Source: JAKFEW01 sp036675505 (lineage in GTDB: Bacteria; Cyanobacteriota; Sericytochromatia; S15B-MN24; JAQBPE01). Taken from it: DNA of 64,000 nt. A program made the translations under genes and the position numbers. Of the stretch, positions 16,230 through 26,945 are shown in pieces (the stretch's first letter is position 1; each line of letters opens with the position of its first letter). The stretch lies in contig JAKFEW010000139.1 of assembly GCA_036675505.1 (NCBI GenBank), positions 62,001-126,000 on the forward strand, written 5' to 3'. The notes under the pieces are model-generated. The model was not told the origin of the DNA, did no database searches, and saw only the letters and a list, made by a program, of their open reading frames with translations.

Positions 16230-17516
16230 ATGACCGAATTGATCATGCCCGCACCGCTCGCGGCCACCTTCAAGCACACGCTGCCGAACGGCGTGCGCGT
16301 GCTGCTCGACCCGATGCCGCACGCCCACTCGGCGGCGATCGGCTTCTGGGTCGACACCGGCAGCCGCGAGGAGCCCGCGGCGCTGGAAGGTGCCTGCCAC
16401 TTCCTCGAGCACCTGCTCTTCAAGGGCACGGCGCGCCGCACCGCGCTCGAGATCGCCCAGTCGCTAGAGGTGGCGGGCGGATCGCTGAACGCCTTCACCG
16501 ACAAGGAGCACACCTGCTTCCACGCGAAGGTGCTGGCCTCCGAGGTGCCCGAGGCGCTCGACGTGCTCGCGGACATGCTGCTGAACTCCCTGCTCGATCC
16601 CAAGGAGCTGCGGCGGGAGAAGGCCGTCGTGATCGAAGAGATCAAGATGTACGAGGACACGCCGGACGACCTCGTGCATGAGATCGCCAACGAGCGCTTC
16701 TGGTCCGACCACCCGCTCGGCCAGCCGATCACCGGCACGAAGCAGAGCGTGCGCGGGCTCCACCGCGAGGCGCTGCGCGACTTCCTGACGACCTACTACA
16801 CGCCGGATCGCCTGGTGGTGGCGATCGCCGGCAAGTTCGACGCGGACGCCGTGCTCGCCCAGCTCGCGGCCTCCCTCAGGGGCTTCGAGCGGCCGGGCCC
16901 GACCCGGCCGGACGCACCCGCGAAGCCCCACGGCGGCGCCGTCGTGCGGTACCGCGACGTCGAACAGGCCCACCTCGTGATCGCCACGCCCTGCGTGCGC
17001 GCCATCGACGAGGACCGCTTCGCCGTCGCGCTGCTCAACGCCATCCTCGGCGGCGGTATGAGCAGCCGCCTCTTCCAGGAGGTGCGCGAGAAACGCGGCC
17101 TGGTGTACTCGATCCAGAGCTACGAGGCGCTCTACCGCGAGGGCGGCATGTTCGCCATCTCCGCCGGCATGAGCCCCAAGCACCTGCCCACGGTCGCGGC
17201 GCTCGTCCATGAGGAGCTCGCCAAGGCCGCCGCGGGCGACATCGGCGAAGCCGAGCTCGGGCTCGCGAAGCGCCAGCTGGTGGGCAGCCTGATGCTCTCG
17301 CTCGAGGTGCCGCGCCACCGCATGAACCGCGTGGCCCAGAACGAGCTCTACTTCGGCCGCGACGTCACCCCCGAAGAGGTGCTGGCGGCGATCGACGCGG
17401 TCACGCCGCAGCACCTGACGGCGCTCTCGGCCCGCCTCTTCGGCACGTCCGAGCCGCTCACCACGGTGGTCGGTCCCATGCGCAAGCTCCCCAAGGGCAT
17501 GCGCCTCGCGGCCTGA
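16230..17516 (+). CDS. M16-family zinc peptidase (MlpA/YmxG-like processing protease)
   Basis: The 428-residue product has the inverted zinc motif HFLEH (from GACHFLEHLLFKG) with a downstream glutamate in RREKAVVIEEIKMYED, as in M16B processing peptidases. The C-terminal M16 half includes GGGMSSRLFQEVREKRGLVYSI. These enzymes cleave peptides and signal-type sequences; the natural substrate here is unknown. ATG 16230 has GGGGAGG upstream and is preferred over 16188, which lies in the pnp hairpin. Its place directly after pnp matches mlpA in Bacillus. Confidence 0.92.
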   Translation: MTELIMPAPLAATFKHTLPNGVRVLLDPMPHAHSAAIGFWVDTGSREEPAALEGACHFLEHLLFKGTARRTALEIAQSLEVAGGSLNAFTDKEHTCFHAKVLASEVPEALDVLADMLLNSLLDPKELRREKAVVIEEIKMYEDTPDDLVHEIANERFWSDHPLGQPITGTKQSVRGLHREALRDFLTTYYTPDRLVVAIAGKFDADAVLAQLAASLRGFERPGPTRPDAPAKPHGGAVVRYRDVEQAHLVIATPCVRAIDEDRFAVALLNAILGGGMSSRLFQEVREKRGLVYSIQSYEALYREGGMFAISAGMSPKHLPTVAALVHEELAKAAAGDIGEAELGLAKRQLVGSLMLSLEVPRHRMNRVAQNELYFGRDVTPEEVLAAIDAVTPQHLTALSARLFGTSEPLTTVVGPMRKLPKGMRLAA

Positions 17517-17545
17517 CCGTTATGTTACACTCTGAAGCCTGAGCC

Positions 17546-17983
17546 ATGGAAACCGCCCGAATCCCCGTCCAGCTTGTCTCCGAAGCCGCCACCCTGCCTC
17601 GCGTGATGCAGGCCGGCGATGTCGCCGCCGACGTGGCCGCCGCCGAGGCCACCGTGATCCCGGCCCGCGGACGCAGGCTCGTCGCGACCGGCCTCGTGCT
17701 CGAGCTGCCGGACGGCTTCCGCGCGCGCCTGCATTCGCGCTCGGGGCTGAGCCTCCGGCACGGCATCGAGGTGGGCGCGGGCCTGATCGACCAGGGCTTC
17801 CGCCACCCGGTCGGCGTGCTGCTCTACAACCACTCGGACGTCGACTTTCAGGTGCTGCCTGGCGATCGCATCGCCCAGCTCTGCATCGAGCGCTACACCC
17901 ATCCCGAGTTCGTGGCCGTGGACGCCGTCGAGGCGAACGAGCGCGGCACCGGCTGGGGCTCGTCGGGGGTGCAGACGCCATGA
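17546..17983 (+). CDS. dut: dUTP diphosphatase
   Basis: This enzyme hydrolyses dUTP to dUMP and pyrophosphate, keeping uracil out of DNA and feeding thymidylate synthesis. The 145-residue protein shows the trimeric dUTPase motifs in order: motif 2 RSGLSLRHGI, motif 3 VGAGLIDQGFRHPVGVLLYNHS, motif 4 GDRIAQLCI and the C-terminal flexible motif 5 RGTGWGSSG. Its stop overlaps the dapB start by 4 bases (ATGA), so the two are translationally coupled. Confidence 0.96.
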   Translation: METARIPVQLVSEAATLPRVMQAGDVAADVAAAEATVIPARGRRLVATGLVLELPDGFRARLHSRSGLSLRHGIEVGAGLIDQGFRHPVGVLLYNHSDVDFQVLPGDRIAQLCIERYTHPEFVAVDAVEANERGTGWGSSGVQTP

Positions 17984-18798
17984 CCGAGCCCGTCGCCGCA
18001 AGCCGCACCATCCGGGTCGCCCTGACGGGCGTGGCCGGCAAGATGGGCCGCGAGGTCGTGAAGGCCTTGCAGGGCGCGCCGGACCTCGCGCTCGTGGCCG
18101 CGATCTCGCCACGCCACGCGGGCGCCGACGCCGGCGAGCTGGCAGGGCTCGGGGCGATCGGCCTGGCCGTCGAGGCGGCCCTCACCGAGGCGCTCGCGAC
18201 CACGCAGCCCGACGTGCTGGTCGATTTCACCCGCCCCGAAGCCGTGATGGACGTGGCGCGCGCCGCGCTCGCGGCCGGGGTGCGCCCCGTCATCGGCTCG
18301 ACCGGCCTGACGCCCGCCGATCTCGCCGAGCTCGACCGGCTGGCGAAGGCCGGCGGCCTGGGCGTGCTCGTGGCGCCCAACTTCGCGATCGGCGCGCTGC
18401 TCATGATCCGCTTCGCGGCCGAGGCGGCGAAGTACTTCGATCATGCGGAGCTCATCGAGCTCCACCATGACCGCAAGCACGACGCCCCGAGCGGCACGGC
18501 GATCAAGACCGTCGAAGCCATGAACGAGGCCCGCGCACGCTTCGAGCCCCCGGCCATCCCGGGCTCGGAGACGATCCCCGGCGTGCGCGGCGGCGAGCAG
18601 GGCGGCGTCCACGTGCACAGCGTGCGGCTGCCCGGCCTGCTCGCGCACCAGGAAGTCCTTTTCGGCGGGCTGGGGCAGCTGCTCACGATCCGCCACGACG
18701 CGCTCTCGCGCGAATGCTACATGCCTGGCGTCCTGCTGGGCGTCCGCCAGGTGATGACGCTCTCCGGGCTGGTCTACGGCCTGGAAAACGTGATGTGA
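17980..18798 (+). CDS. dapB: 4-hydroxy-tetrahydrodipicolinate reductase
   Basis: DapB reduces the DapA product with NAD(P)H in the diaminopimelate/lysine pathway. The 272-residue protein begins with the nucleotide-binding VALTGVAGKMGREVVKAL. It has VDFTRPEA, the VAPNFAIGALLM region and the catalytic signature ELHHDRKHDAPSGTA. Length is normal. It lies in the dut-dapB-asd-dapA-rnj operon, spaced 4 bases from asd. Confidence 0.97.
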   Translation: MTEPVAASRTIRVALTGVAGKMGREVVKALQGAPDLALVAAISPRHAGADAGELAGLGAIGLAVEAALTEALATTQPDVLVDFTRPEAVMDVARAALAAGVRPVIGSTGLTPADLAELDRLAKAGGLGVLVAPNFAIGALLMIRFAAEAAKYFDHAELIELHHDRKHDAPSGTAIKTVEAMNEARARFEPPAIPGSETIPGVRGGEQGGVHVHSVRLPGLLAHQEVLFGGLGQLLTIRHDALSRECYMPGVLLGVRQVMTLSGLVYGLENVM

Positions 18799-18802
18799 GG
18801 TC

Positions 18803-19840
18803 ATGAACATGTCTGGTTTCGTCGTCGCGATCCTGGGTGCCACCGGCGCCGTCGGACAGGAGATGCTCAAGACGCTGAGCGCCCGCAAGTTCCCCGTCAG
18901 CGAGCTGAGGCTGTTGGCGTCCGGCCGCTCGGCCGGCAAGACCATCGCCCATGAGGGCAAGACGTACACCGTCGAGGAGGCCACGCCCGAAGCCTTCAAG
19001 GGCGTCGACATCGTGCTCGCCTCGGCCGGCGCGTCGATCTCCGAGCGGCTCGCGCCCGCGGCCGTCGCCGCCGGCGCCGTGGTCATCGACAACACCAGCC
19101 ACTTCCGCATGCACGCCGACGTGCCGCTCGTGGTGCCCGAGGTGAACGCCCACGACCTCGACTGGCACAAGGGCGTGATCGCGAACCCGAACTGCTCGAC
19201 CGCGCCGCTGGTGGTCGTGCTGAACGCCCTGCGCAAGCTCGCGCCGATCGAACGGGTGGTCGTCGCCACCTACCAGTCCGTCTCCGGCGCCGGCAAGGAG
19301 GCGATGGACGAGCTGCGCGACCAGACGGCCGACGTGCTCGCAGGGCGAGAAGCGAAGCCCGAGCACATCGTGCACCCGATCGCCTTCAATCTCGTGCCGG
19401 CCATCGATTCCTTCCTCGACAACGGCTATACCAAAGAGGAGATGAAGGTGACGAACGAGACCCGCAAGATCCTCGGCGAGCCCGGCCTGCCGGTCACGGC
19501 CACCGCGGTGCGGGTGCCGGTCTACATCTGCCACAGCGAGGCCGTGAACATCGAGTTTCAGCGCCCCGTCTCGCCCGCCGCGGCCCGCGCGGCGCTCGCG
19601 GCTTCGGACGGCATCACGGTGATGGACGACCCGGCCCAGAACGTCTATCCGCGGCCCAGGGAACTCGCCGGCACCGACGACACCTACGTCGGCCGCATCC
19701 GCTGCGACGTCTCGCACCCGAACGGCCTGAACCTCTGGCTCGTTTCCGACAACCTCCGCAAGGGCGCGGCGCTCAACGCCGTGCAGATCGCGGAGGCGTT
19801 GGTCGCCCGCGGGCTGCTGAAGACCGCAGCCCCCGCCTGA
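18803..19840 (+). CDS. asd: Aspartate-semialdehyde dehydrogenase
   Basis: Asd reduces aspartyl phosphate to aspartate semialdehyde, the branch point to lysine/diaminopimelate and threonine/methionine. The 345-residue product has the NADP-binding start VVAILGATGAVGQEML, the catalytic cysteine in IANPNCSTAPL and the conserved QSVSGAGKEAMDEL. GAGGTC lies just upstream of ATG 18803; ATG 18809 is an alternative. It is flanked by dapB and dapA. Confidence 0.97.
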   Translation: MNMSGFVVAILGATGAVGQEMLKTLSARKFPVSELRLLASGRSAGKTIAHEGKTYTVEEATPEAFKGVDIVLASAGASISERLAPAAVAAGAVVIDNTSHFRMHADVPLVVPEVNAHDLDWHKGVIANPNCSTAPLVVVLNALRKLAPIERVVVATYQSVSGAGKEAMDELRDQTADVLAGREAKPEHIVHPIAFNLVPAIDSFLDNGYTKEEMKVTNETRKILGEPGLPVTATAVRVPVYICHSEAVNIEFQRPVSPAAARAALAASDGITVMDDPAQNVYPRPRELAGTDDTYVGRIRCDVSHPNGLNLWLVSDNLRKGAALNAVQIAEALVARGLLKTAAPA

Positions 19841-19893
19841 TCCCGCCCACCCCGCACCCGCTCGGACCCGATCACCACTCGGAGGAACCGCCG

Positions 19894-20795
19894 ATGACCC
19901 CATACCGCGACCTGGGTCGCATGTTGACCGCGATGGTCACGCCCTTCGACACCGAGCTGCGCGTCGACCACGCCCGCGCGGCGGAGCTCGCCCGCAAGCT
20001 CGTGGCCGAGGGCTCGGACGGCCTCGTGGTGAGCGGCACCACCGGCGAGAGCCCGACCCTCTCGGAGGACGAGAAAGTCGCGCTGTTCCGCACGATCGTG
20101 GCGGCGGTGGGTGAGCGCGCGACCGTGGTCGCCGGCACCGGCAGCTACGACACGGCGGCCACGGTCGCGCTGTCGCGCCGCGCCGCCGAGGCGGGCGTCC
20201 ACGGCCTGCTGGTCATCTCGCCCTATTACAACAAGCCGAACCAGGCCGGCCTGCTCGCCCACTTCACGGCGGTGGCCGGCGCCACCGAGCTGCCGGTGAT
20301 CCTTTACAACCATCCAGGCCGCACGGGCGTGACGATCGAAGCCGACACGATGGCCAGGCTCGCCGAGGTGCCGAACATCGTCGGCGTGAAGGACTCGTCG
20401 GGCTCGTTGGACCTCGTGACGGCCTACCGGATCGCGACGCCCCCGGATTTCTTGATCTGGAGCGGCGACGACCCGCTGACGCTGCCCTACCTGGCCGTGG
20501 GCGGCCGTGGCGTGATCAGCGTGACCGCGCACGTCGCCGGGCGTGAGCTCAAGGCGATGCTCGACGCCTGGGACCGCGGCGACGTGGCCGAGGCCCGGCG
20601 CCTGCACGAGGCGACCTACGCGCTCTCCAAGGCGCTGTTCTGCGCGCCGAGCCCATCGCCTACCAAGTACGCGCTCGCGCGCCTCGGCTTCCCGGTGGGC
20701 GGCGTGAGGTTGCCGCTGGTCGCGTGCGACGAGGCGGCGTGTAGCCTGGTCGATCGCGTGCTCGACGCACGGGCCACCGCGCCGGCGTTGCGCGC

Positions 20796-20799
<4 letters not shown>
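19894..20799 (+). CDS. dapA: 4-hydroxy-tetrahydrodipicolinate synthase
   Basis: DapA condenses pyruvate with aspartate semialdehyde. The 301-residue TIM barrel shows GTTGESPTLSEDEK, the Schiff-base lysine in IVGVKDSSG and the YNHPGRTGV tyrosine region. CGGAGGA precedes ATG 19894. The stop overlaps the RNase J GTG start by 4 bases (GTGA), so the two genes are coupled. Confidence 0.97.
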
Positions 20800-22538
<1,739 letters not shown>

Positions 22539-22548
22539 AGCGGCCGCC

Positions 22549-22577
22549 TTGTGGCGGTTGGGGCGTTCCGATACAAT
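22549..22577 (+). promoter_or_regulatory. Sigma70-type promoter for the toxin-like lipoprotein gene
   Basis: TTGTGG (22549-22554) and TACAAT (22572-22577) are separated by 17 bases. The start codon is 145 bases downstream, leaving a long leader. Confidence 0.7.
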
Positions 22578-22671
22578 CGGCCCGAGGGGCGAAGAACCCG
22601 CTCCCCCAGCGGTTTCAGCCGGTTAACTAGAGCTTAAATTGCCTGGGGCGGACCCGATGGGTCGCTTCGGT

Positions 22672-22707
22672 ATCGTATGCGCGTAGTGTTCCAAACAAGC
22701 ATACGAT
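22672..22707 (+). promoter_or_regulatory. 9-bp inverted repeat in the leader of the toxin-like gene
   Basis: ATCGTATGC (22672-22680) is matched exactly by GCATACGAT (22699-22707) across an 18-base loop, ending 14 bases before the GTG start and next to its GGAGGA site. It could be an operator or an mRNA hairpin that affects ribosome access. Confidence 0.55.
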
Positions 22708-22721
22708 GACGGAGGATCCCC

Positions 22722-25229
22722 GTGGCCGGTACCCGCTCCCACCTCGCGCTCGCCAGCGCCTGCCTTCTCGTGGCCGCCTGCCAGGCGCCCGCCACGGCCC
22801 CCCCGCCCGGCGGCCCGCCCGATGCGGGCGCGACGCCCGCGTCCGGCGGCGCCATGGCGTCCGGCGGCGCTACCGGCCCCGGCGGCCTGATCGGCCGAAT
22901 GGGCGGCAAGCTGCGCGGCGCGGACGCGGATGGCGACGGCATCTCCGACCTGATCGAGCGCGCGCTCGGCTCGGACCCGGCCGTGCCCGAGCCCGACGCG
23001 GACCACGACAGGATCCCCGACCGCATCGAGGCCCTGCTCGGCACGAAGGCCGACAAGGCCGACTCCGACGGCGACGGCTTCACGGACCTCTTCGAGCGCT
23101 TCGAGAGCCAGCACGCCGTCACCGACAGGCTGCTCGGGCGCCTCAAGGACCGCATCAAGGGCCGGCTCGCGGGCCAGTTCGGCGTGCTCGCCACTGCCAC
23201 CTCCACGGATTACGACGAGGACGGCACCCCCGCCGCCACGGACGCGGACGACGACGGCAACGGCATCCCCGACGCCGACGAGGACGCCGACCTCGACGGC
23301 GTGGCCAACGGCATCGAGCGCACCGGCTACTACGCCGTCACCGGCTCCGGCGCCTTCAAGGCCTGGAGCGGCGATCAGACGCAGACCTATTACAAGACCG
23401 ACCCGATGCAGTGGTCGACCGACGCCGACCCTTACGGCGACGGCATGGAGGCCAGCGGCCTCAACATGGACTCGGCCGTGCCCTTCCCCGGCAACCACCC
23501 GCTGATCCCCGCGCTGCCTGACGTGCAGGTCGAGCTCACGAACTACGTCGTCTCGCCGTACGCCACGATCTCCAACTCCTCGAACGCCAAGCAGTCCAAC
23601 GCCTGGAGCCAGGAGGTCGTGGACGAGACCGTCACCACCAGCAACGTGAAGACCTCGGTCAACGCCAAGGCCTCTTACGACTCCGGCGCCGTGAGCGCCT
23701 CGGTGGACGCCCACGTCTCGACCGACGACACCACGGTGCACACGAACCGCGTCACGACGGACTCCTCGACCCTCAACGAGAGCGGCTGGTCCAGCGCGAC
23801 CACCACGGACACGGCCAAGGCCGGCAAGCTCACCGTCACGCTCAAGTACCAGAACGTCGGCACCTCGCCGGCCTACAGCGTGACGCCCACGATCAACCTC
23901 ACGACCGGCGGCCAGACCTTCACCTTCACCGCCGACAAGGTCTCCTCGCTCGGCAGCGGCCTCGCGCAGTCGAGCACGACCTACAGCTACCCGCAGACCG
24001 GCTCGACGACCACGATGACGCTCACGCTCGACGAGCTCGCGCGGATCCAGAGCGGCACGCCCCTCGTCACCGAGGTCTCGGACATGTCCGCGTCGGTGTT
24101 CACCTCGATCGGCGGCACGCTCACCGACGCCGATCAGATCGCGATGCGCTCCGCGTACCTCGGCAGCAACGACTGGTCGACGTACAAGCAGGGCGTGATG
24201 CAAAAATCCTTCGAGCTCTTCAACGACACAGGCGACGGCAACGCCTCCAAGGTCCGCGTCTACGCCCCGCCGGCCTACAGCCCGGGCACGGCTTCGGATC
24301 CGCCGGACGTGACCGTGGTGGACGCGCTCGCGTGGGCCCACCAGGCGACGGACGCCGCCGACGGCACGCTGGACCTCAAGATCTGGGACCCCACCACCGG
24401 CAAGTATTCGAAGGCCAACACGAAGAACTGGATGTACTTCTTCGACGAGGACACCGCCGACGGCATCACGTCCAGCACGGACGTCCTCGACCTGATGGTC
24501 TACGCCGGTTCGCGCGTGGCGCTCAAGGCCCAGCCCGACACGGATCACCAGCCGGCACTCAACGAGACGGACTTCGACCACACGGCCAAATCCTTCGAGG
24601 CCAACGTCTTCGACTATTACACGCCGAAGACCGTGACCGTGAAGTCCGCCTCGGGCGGCTCCACGCTGCTGACGCTGAGCGAGGTCGCGAACACCGCGGG
24701 CTCGGTCTGGAAATCGACCGCCGCGAGCGCTCTCGACATCCGGCCCACCGGCACCGAGGTCCTCGAGATCACGAACGACGTCGGCACGGTCACGAGCCTG
24801 GCGCTGCCCGCCGTCACCACCGGCGCCACCACCACGACCGCCCGCGGCACCATCCCCAACTTCCCCGGCACGAGCAACCCGTTCGGCAACGCGCAGACGA
24901 ACCTCACCCTGGGCAGCGGCTTCATGACCGTCATCTGGAACGAGTGGCAGACGTCCTGGACTGCGCGCGTCGCGCCGTCGAACAACACGAGCTGGTACGT
25001 GGTCTCGAGCGGCAGCGCCGCCACGCAGACGGCCTTCAACGATCTCACGTACGCGGGCGCCGCGGCCTACGCGAGCAAGCTCGCCGGCGGCGGGACGGGC
25101 AAGGACGTACTGGCTAACGGCAACGACGCCAGCGGCGTGCTGCTGCTCTGGCGCCAGGACCGCTACCTCGGAAAGGTCCTGATCACGCGGAAGAGCGTCC
25201 AGCAGGCGATCTGGAACATGGGAATCTGA
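22722..25229 (+). CDS. Lipoprotein with binary-toxin B / anthrax protective-antigen-like pore-forming domains
   Basis: The 835-residue product has a lipobox (LVAAC, Cys20), a Gly/Ala/Pro linker, and Asp-rich calcium repeats (DADGDGISD, DSDGDGFTD, DADDDGNGIPD, DADLDGVANGIE) over about 67-200. From about 195 it follows protective antigen domains 1'-2-3 by eye. Shared points are YYKTDPMQWSTDADPYGD, NHPLIPALPDVQVELTNYVV, the alternating beta-hairpin KASYDSGAVSASVDAHVS (317-334), NVGTSPAYSVTPT and PDVTVVDALAWA. Such proteins form heptameric beta-barrel pores that move toxic enzymes across membranes. No PA14 domain and no RKKR furin site are seen. The C-terminal 200 residues match nothing I know. 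No enzymatic partner is adjacent. GTG 22722 follows GGAGGA. Confidence 0.78.
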   Translation: MAGTRSHLALASACLLVAACQAPATAPPPGGPPDAGATPASGGAMASGGATGPGGLIGRMGGKLRGADADGDGISDLIERALGSDPAVPEPDADHDRIPDRIEALLGTKADKADSDGDGFTDLFERFESQHAVTDRLLGRLKDRIKGRLAGQFGVLATATSTDYDEDGTPAATDADDDGNGIPDADEDADLDGVANGIERTGYYAVTGSGAFKAWSGDQTQTYYKTDPMQWSTDADPYGDGMEASGLNMDSAVPFPGNHPLIPALPDVQVELTNYVVSPYATISNSSNAKQSNAWSQEVVDETVTTSNVKTSVNAKASYDSGAVSASVDAHVSTDDTTVHTNRVTTDSSTLNESGWSSATTTDTAKAGKLTVTLKYQNVGTSPAYSVTPTINLTTGGQTFTFTADKVSSLGSGLAQSSTTYSYPQTGSTTTMTLTLDELARIQSGTPLVTEVSDMSASVFTSIGGTLTDADQIAMRSAYLGSNDWSTYKQGVMQKSFELFNDTGDGNASKVRVYAPPAYSPGTASDPPDVTVVDALAWAHQATDAADGTLDLKIWDPTTGKYSKANTKNWMYFFDEDTADGITSSTDVLDLMVYAGSRVALKAQPDTDHQPALNETDFDHTAKSFEANVFDYYTPKTVTVKSASGGSTLLTLSEVANTAGSVWKSTAASALDIRPTGTEVLEITNDVGTVTSLALPAVTTGATTTTARGTIPNFPGTSNPFGNAQTNLTLGSGFMTVIWNEWQTSWTARVAPSNNTSWYVVSSGSAATQTAFNDLTYAGAAAYASKLAGGGTGKDVLANGNDASGVLLLWRQDRYLGKVLITRKSVQQAIWNMGI

Positions 25230-25293
25230 GGCCCGTTACCTCAAAATGGTGCTCGAACCAGGCCGCGGCGGAAGCCGAGGGCGGAAGTCGGCA

Positions 25294-26235
25294 TCAGCCC
25301 TCGCTGCGCGCTTCGATCTCGTCGGGCTGGCGGGGGGCCGTGCCCGCCCGCAAGACTTCCCGCACGGCCTCGTAGCATTCCACCCGCGCAGCGACGGCCG
25401 AATCCCCGCGCTTGAGCAGCCTCAGCAGCCTCAGGAAGGCCAGCCTCGACTTCACGTCCACCCGGAGGACGATCTGGGTGATTCTGTAAGCCGGGTTACC
25501 ATAATGCTTCTTCGCCAGCAGCAGCGAACCGCGGTAGCCCTCGAGGATCGTGCGCGACTTGATGAGCTTCGAGCTGCCGCCCTCGTGGTGGTGAATCACG
25601 GCAGCCGGGCAGTACCACAGCTTCCAGCCCCGCTTGCGCAGGCGCAGGCTGAGGTCGAGGTCCTCGTTGTAGAAGAAGAAGTCTTCGTCGAGCCAGCTGA
25701 CCTCGTCGAGCGCCTCGCGCCGTAGCAGCGTGGCCGTGCCCGGCACCCAGGTCAGCTCGTGCGGCGTCCGCGGATGCGGGAAGATGCGATCGCCGACGTG
25801 GCGGGCCGGGTAGCGCTCCTTGCCAGTCGGCGAGAGCAGCCTGCCGGTAGCGGCGCCGAGGCGCGGCCGGGCGTCGGCGAGCTCGACCAACGCGCGCAGG
25901 GCGCCGGGCGCGAGCGTGGCGTCGTTGTTGAGCAGCACGACGTAGCGGCTCTGGTACACCTTGCCGCCCTGGTTGCAAGCGACGGAGAAGCCCATGTTCA
26001 CGTCGTTCTCGAGCAACGTGACATCCGGAAATTGCGACGCCACCATCTCGGCGCTGTCGTCCCAGGAGGCGTTGTCGACCACCACGATCTGGCCGGTGAG
26101 CCCGCTTTCCCGCAGGTCGGCTTCCACCGACCGCAGGCACTCGGCCAGCAGGAGGCGTTGGTTGAAGCTGGGGATGACGACCACGACGTCGAGCGCCAGG
26201 CCGCCAGGTCTGTCGATGGGTTCCAAAGGGCTCAC
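25294..26235 (-). CDS. Family 2 glycosyltransferase (rhamnosyltransferase-like)
   Basis: The 313-residue protein is a GT-A fold enzyme: VVVVIPSFNQRLLLAECLRS at the start, VVVDNASWDDSAEM, VLLNNDATLAPGAL as the DxD-type metal site, and WLDEDFFFYNEDLDLSLRLRKRGW as the catalytic region. It resembles WbbL/RfbF-type transferases that extend surface polysaccharides. The acceptor cannot be told from sequence. The start is GTG 26235, with no strong ribosome site. The end converges on the toxin-like gene, about 65 bases apart. Confidence 0.85.
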   Translation of the reverse strand: MSPLEPIDRPGGLALDVVVVIPSFNQRLLLAECLRSVEADLRESGLTGQIVVVDNASWDDSAEMVASQFPDVTLLENDVNMGFSVACNQGGKVYQSRYVVLLNNDATLAPGALRALVELADARPRLGAATGRLLSPTGKERYPARHVGDRIFPHPRTPHELTWVPGTATLLRREALDEVSWLDEDFFFYNEDLDLSLRLRKRGWKLWYCPAAVIHHHEGGSSKLIKSRTILEGYRGSLLLAKKHYGNPAYRITQIVLRVDVKSRLAFLRLLRLLKRGDSAVAARVECYEAVREVLRAGTAPRQPDEIEARSEG

Positions 26236-26297
26236 CGGGCGGAAGAGAGCGGGATGTTGATCACTTACCCCCGCCCGGCGCCGGCCGAAACGTCGAA

Positions 26298-26321
26298 GGG
26301 CCGCCCGAAAACGGGCGGCCC
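26298..26321 (-). terminator. Hairpin after the zinc-ribbon gene
   Basis: GGGCCGCCCG and CGGGCGGCCC enclose an AAAA loop: a perfect 10-bp stem located just past the stop of the reverse-strand zinc-ribbon gene. The T tail is weak. Confidence 0.6.
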
Positions 26322-26350
26322 GAAGGAAATGGATCCGGCGCTGGGTCGAG

Positions 26351-26758
26351 TTAGTGGCTGCGGGTGTTGGGCAGGTGACGCATCCAGTCGCTGCCCAGCT
26401 TGTTGAAGAAGTCGTGGGCGTTCAGGACGTCGTCCGACGAGATGGTGGACAGCTTCGAGAACTTCTCCTCCTCCTTGCGTGAGGAGAAGATGCCCCGGAC
26501 GCGGGACACGGGAGCCGGCACGCCGGCACCGACGTGCTCACGCTCGGCGCGGTCCGGCGCGGGGGTCTCGCCGGTCTCGTACTCGACGCCCACGATGGCG
26601 ACGCCGGCGGGCTGCTGACACGCGGTGCAATGCACGCGGACAACCCAGTAATCTTTTTCTTCGCGGAGGAGCTTCACGCCTTCCGGGGTGAACGCCTGCT
26701 GGCAATGCGCGCAGCGAAGCTTGCGGAAGTGCTCCTGAACGACGGTGAAGTTCTTCAT
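26351..26758 (-). CDS. Zinc-ribbon protein of unknown function
   Basis: The 135-residue product has two CxxC knuckles, LRCAHCQQAF and HCTACQQPAG, 30 residues apart, forming a probable zinc ribbon at 14-50. An acidic, flexible region and a helical tail (VLNAHDFFNKLGSDWMRHL) follow. Start ATG 26758 lies after GGAGATGTGGACGAG; the frame to 26824 has a less natural N-terminus. Zinc ribbons often bind nucleic acids or protein partners, but nothing here shows which. Confidence 0.7.
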   Translation of the reverse strand: MKNFTVVQEHFRKLRCAHCQQAFTPEGVKLLREEKDYWVVRVHCTACQQPAGVAIVGVEYETGETPAPDRAEREHVGAGVPAPVSRVRGIFSSRKEEEKFSKLSTISSDDVLNAHDFFNKLGSDWMRHLPNTRSH

Positions 26759-26945
26759 CTCGTCCACATCTCCAATCACGTCAGCGGCGGAACCACTTCC
26801 GGTGACGTACCAGGCCCAACGCATGAACTTTCACAGGCTGTTGAGGCCCGGAAACCCAATCACGGTAGGCTTCCCATCCATTTCCATCAGTTTCATACCC
26901 GCACCCTACCGAAACTAACCCGGCCCGAAAAGATCTTATTAGTTT

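Noticed and set aside
22860..23330. Furin-type cleavage site and PA14 domain in the pore-like lipoprotein
   Set aside because: No RxKR-type site is present and the N-terminus is made of calcium repeats, so classic activation as in anthrax PA is not supported.
22623..24581. Reverse-strand open frame of 652 codons
   Set aside because: It is antisense to the binary-toxin-like gene, with Val/Gly/Arg bias and no motif.
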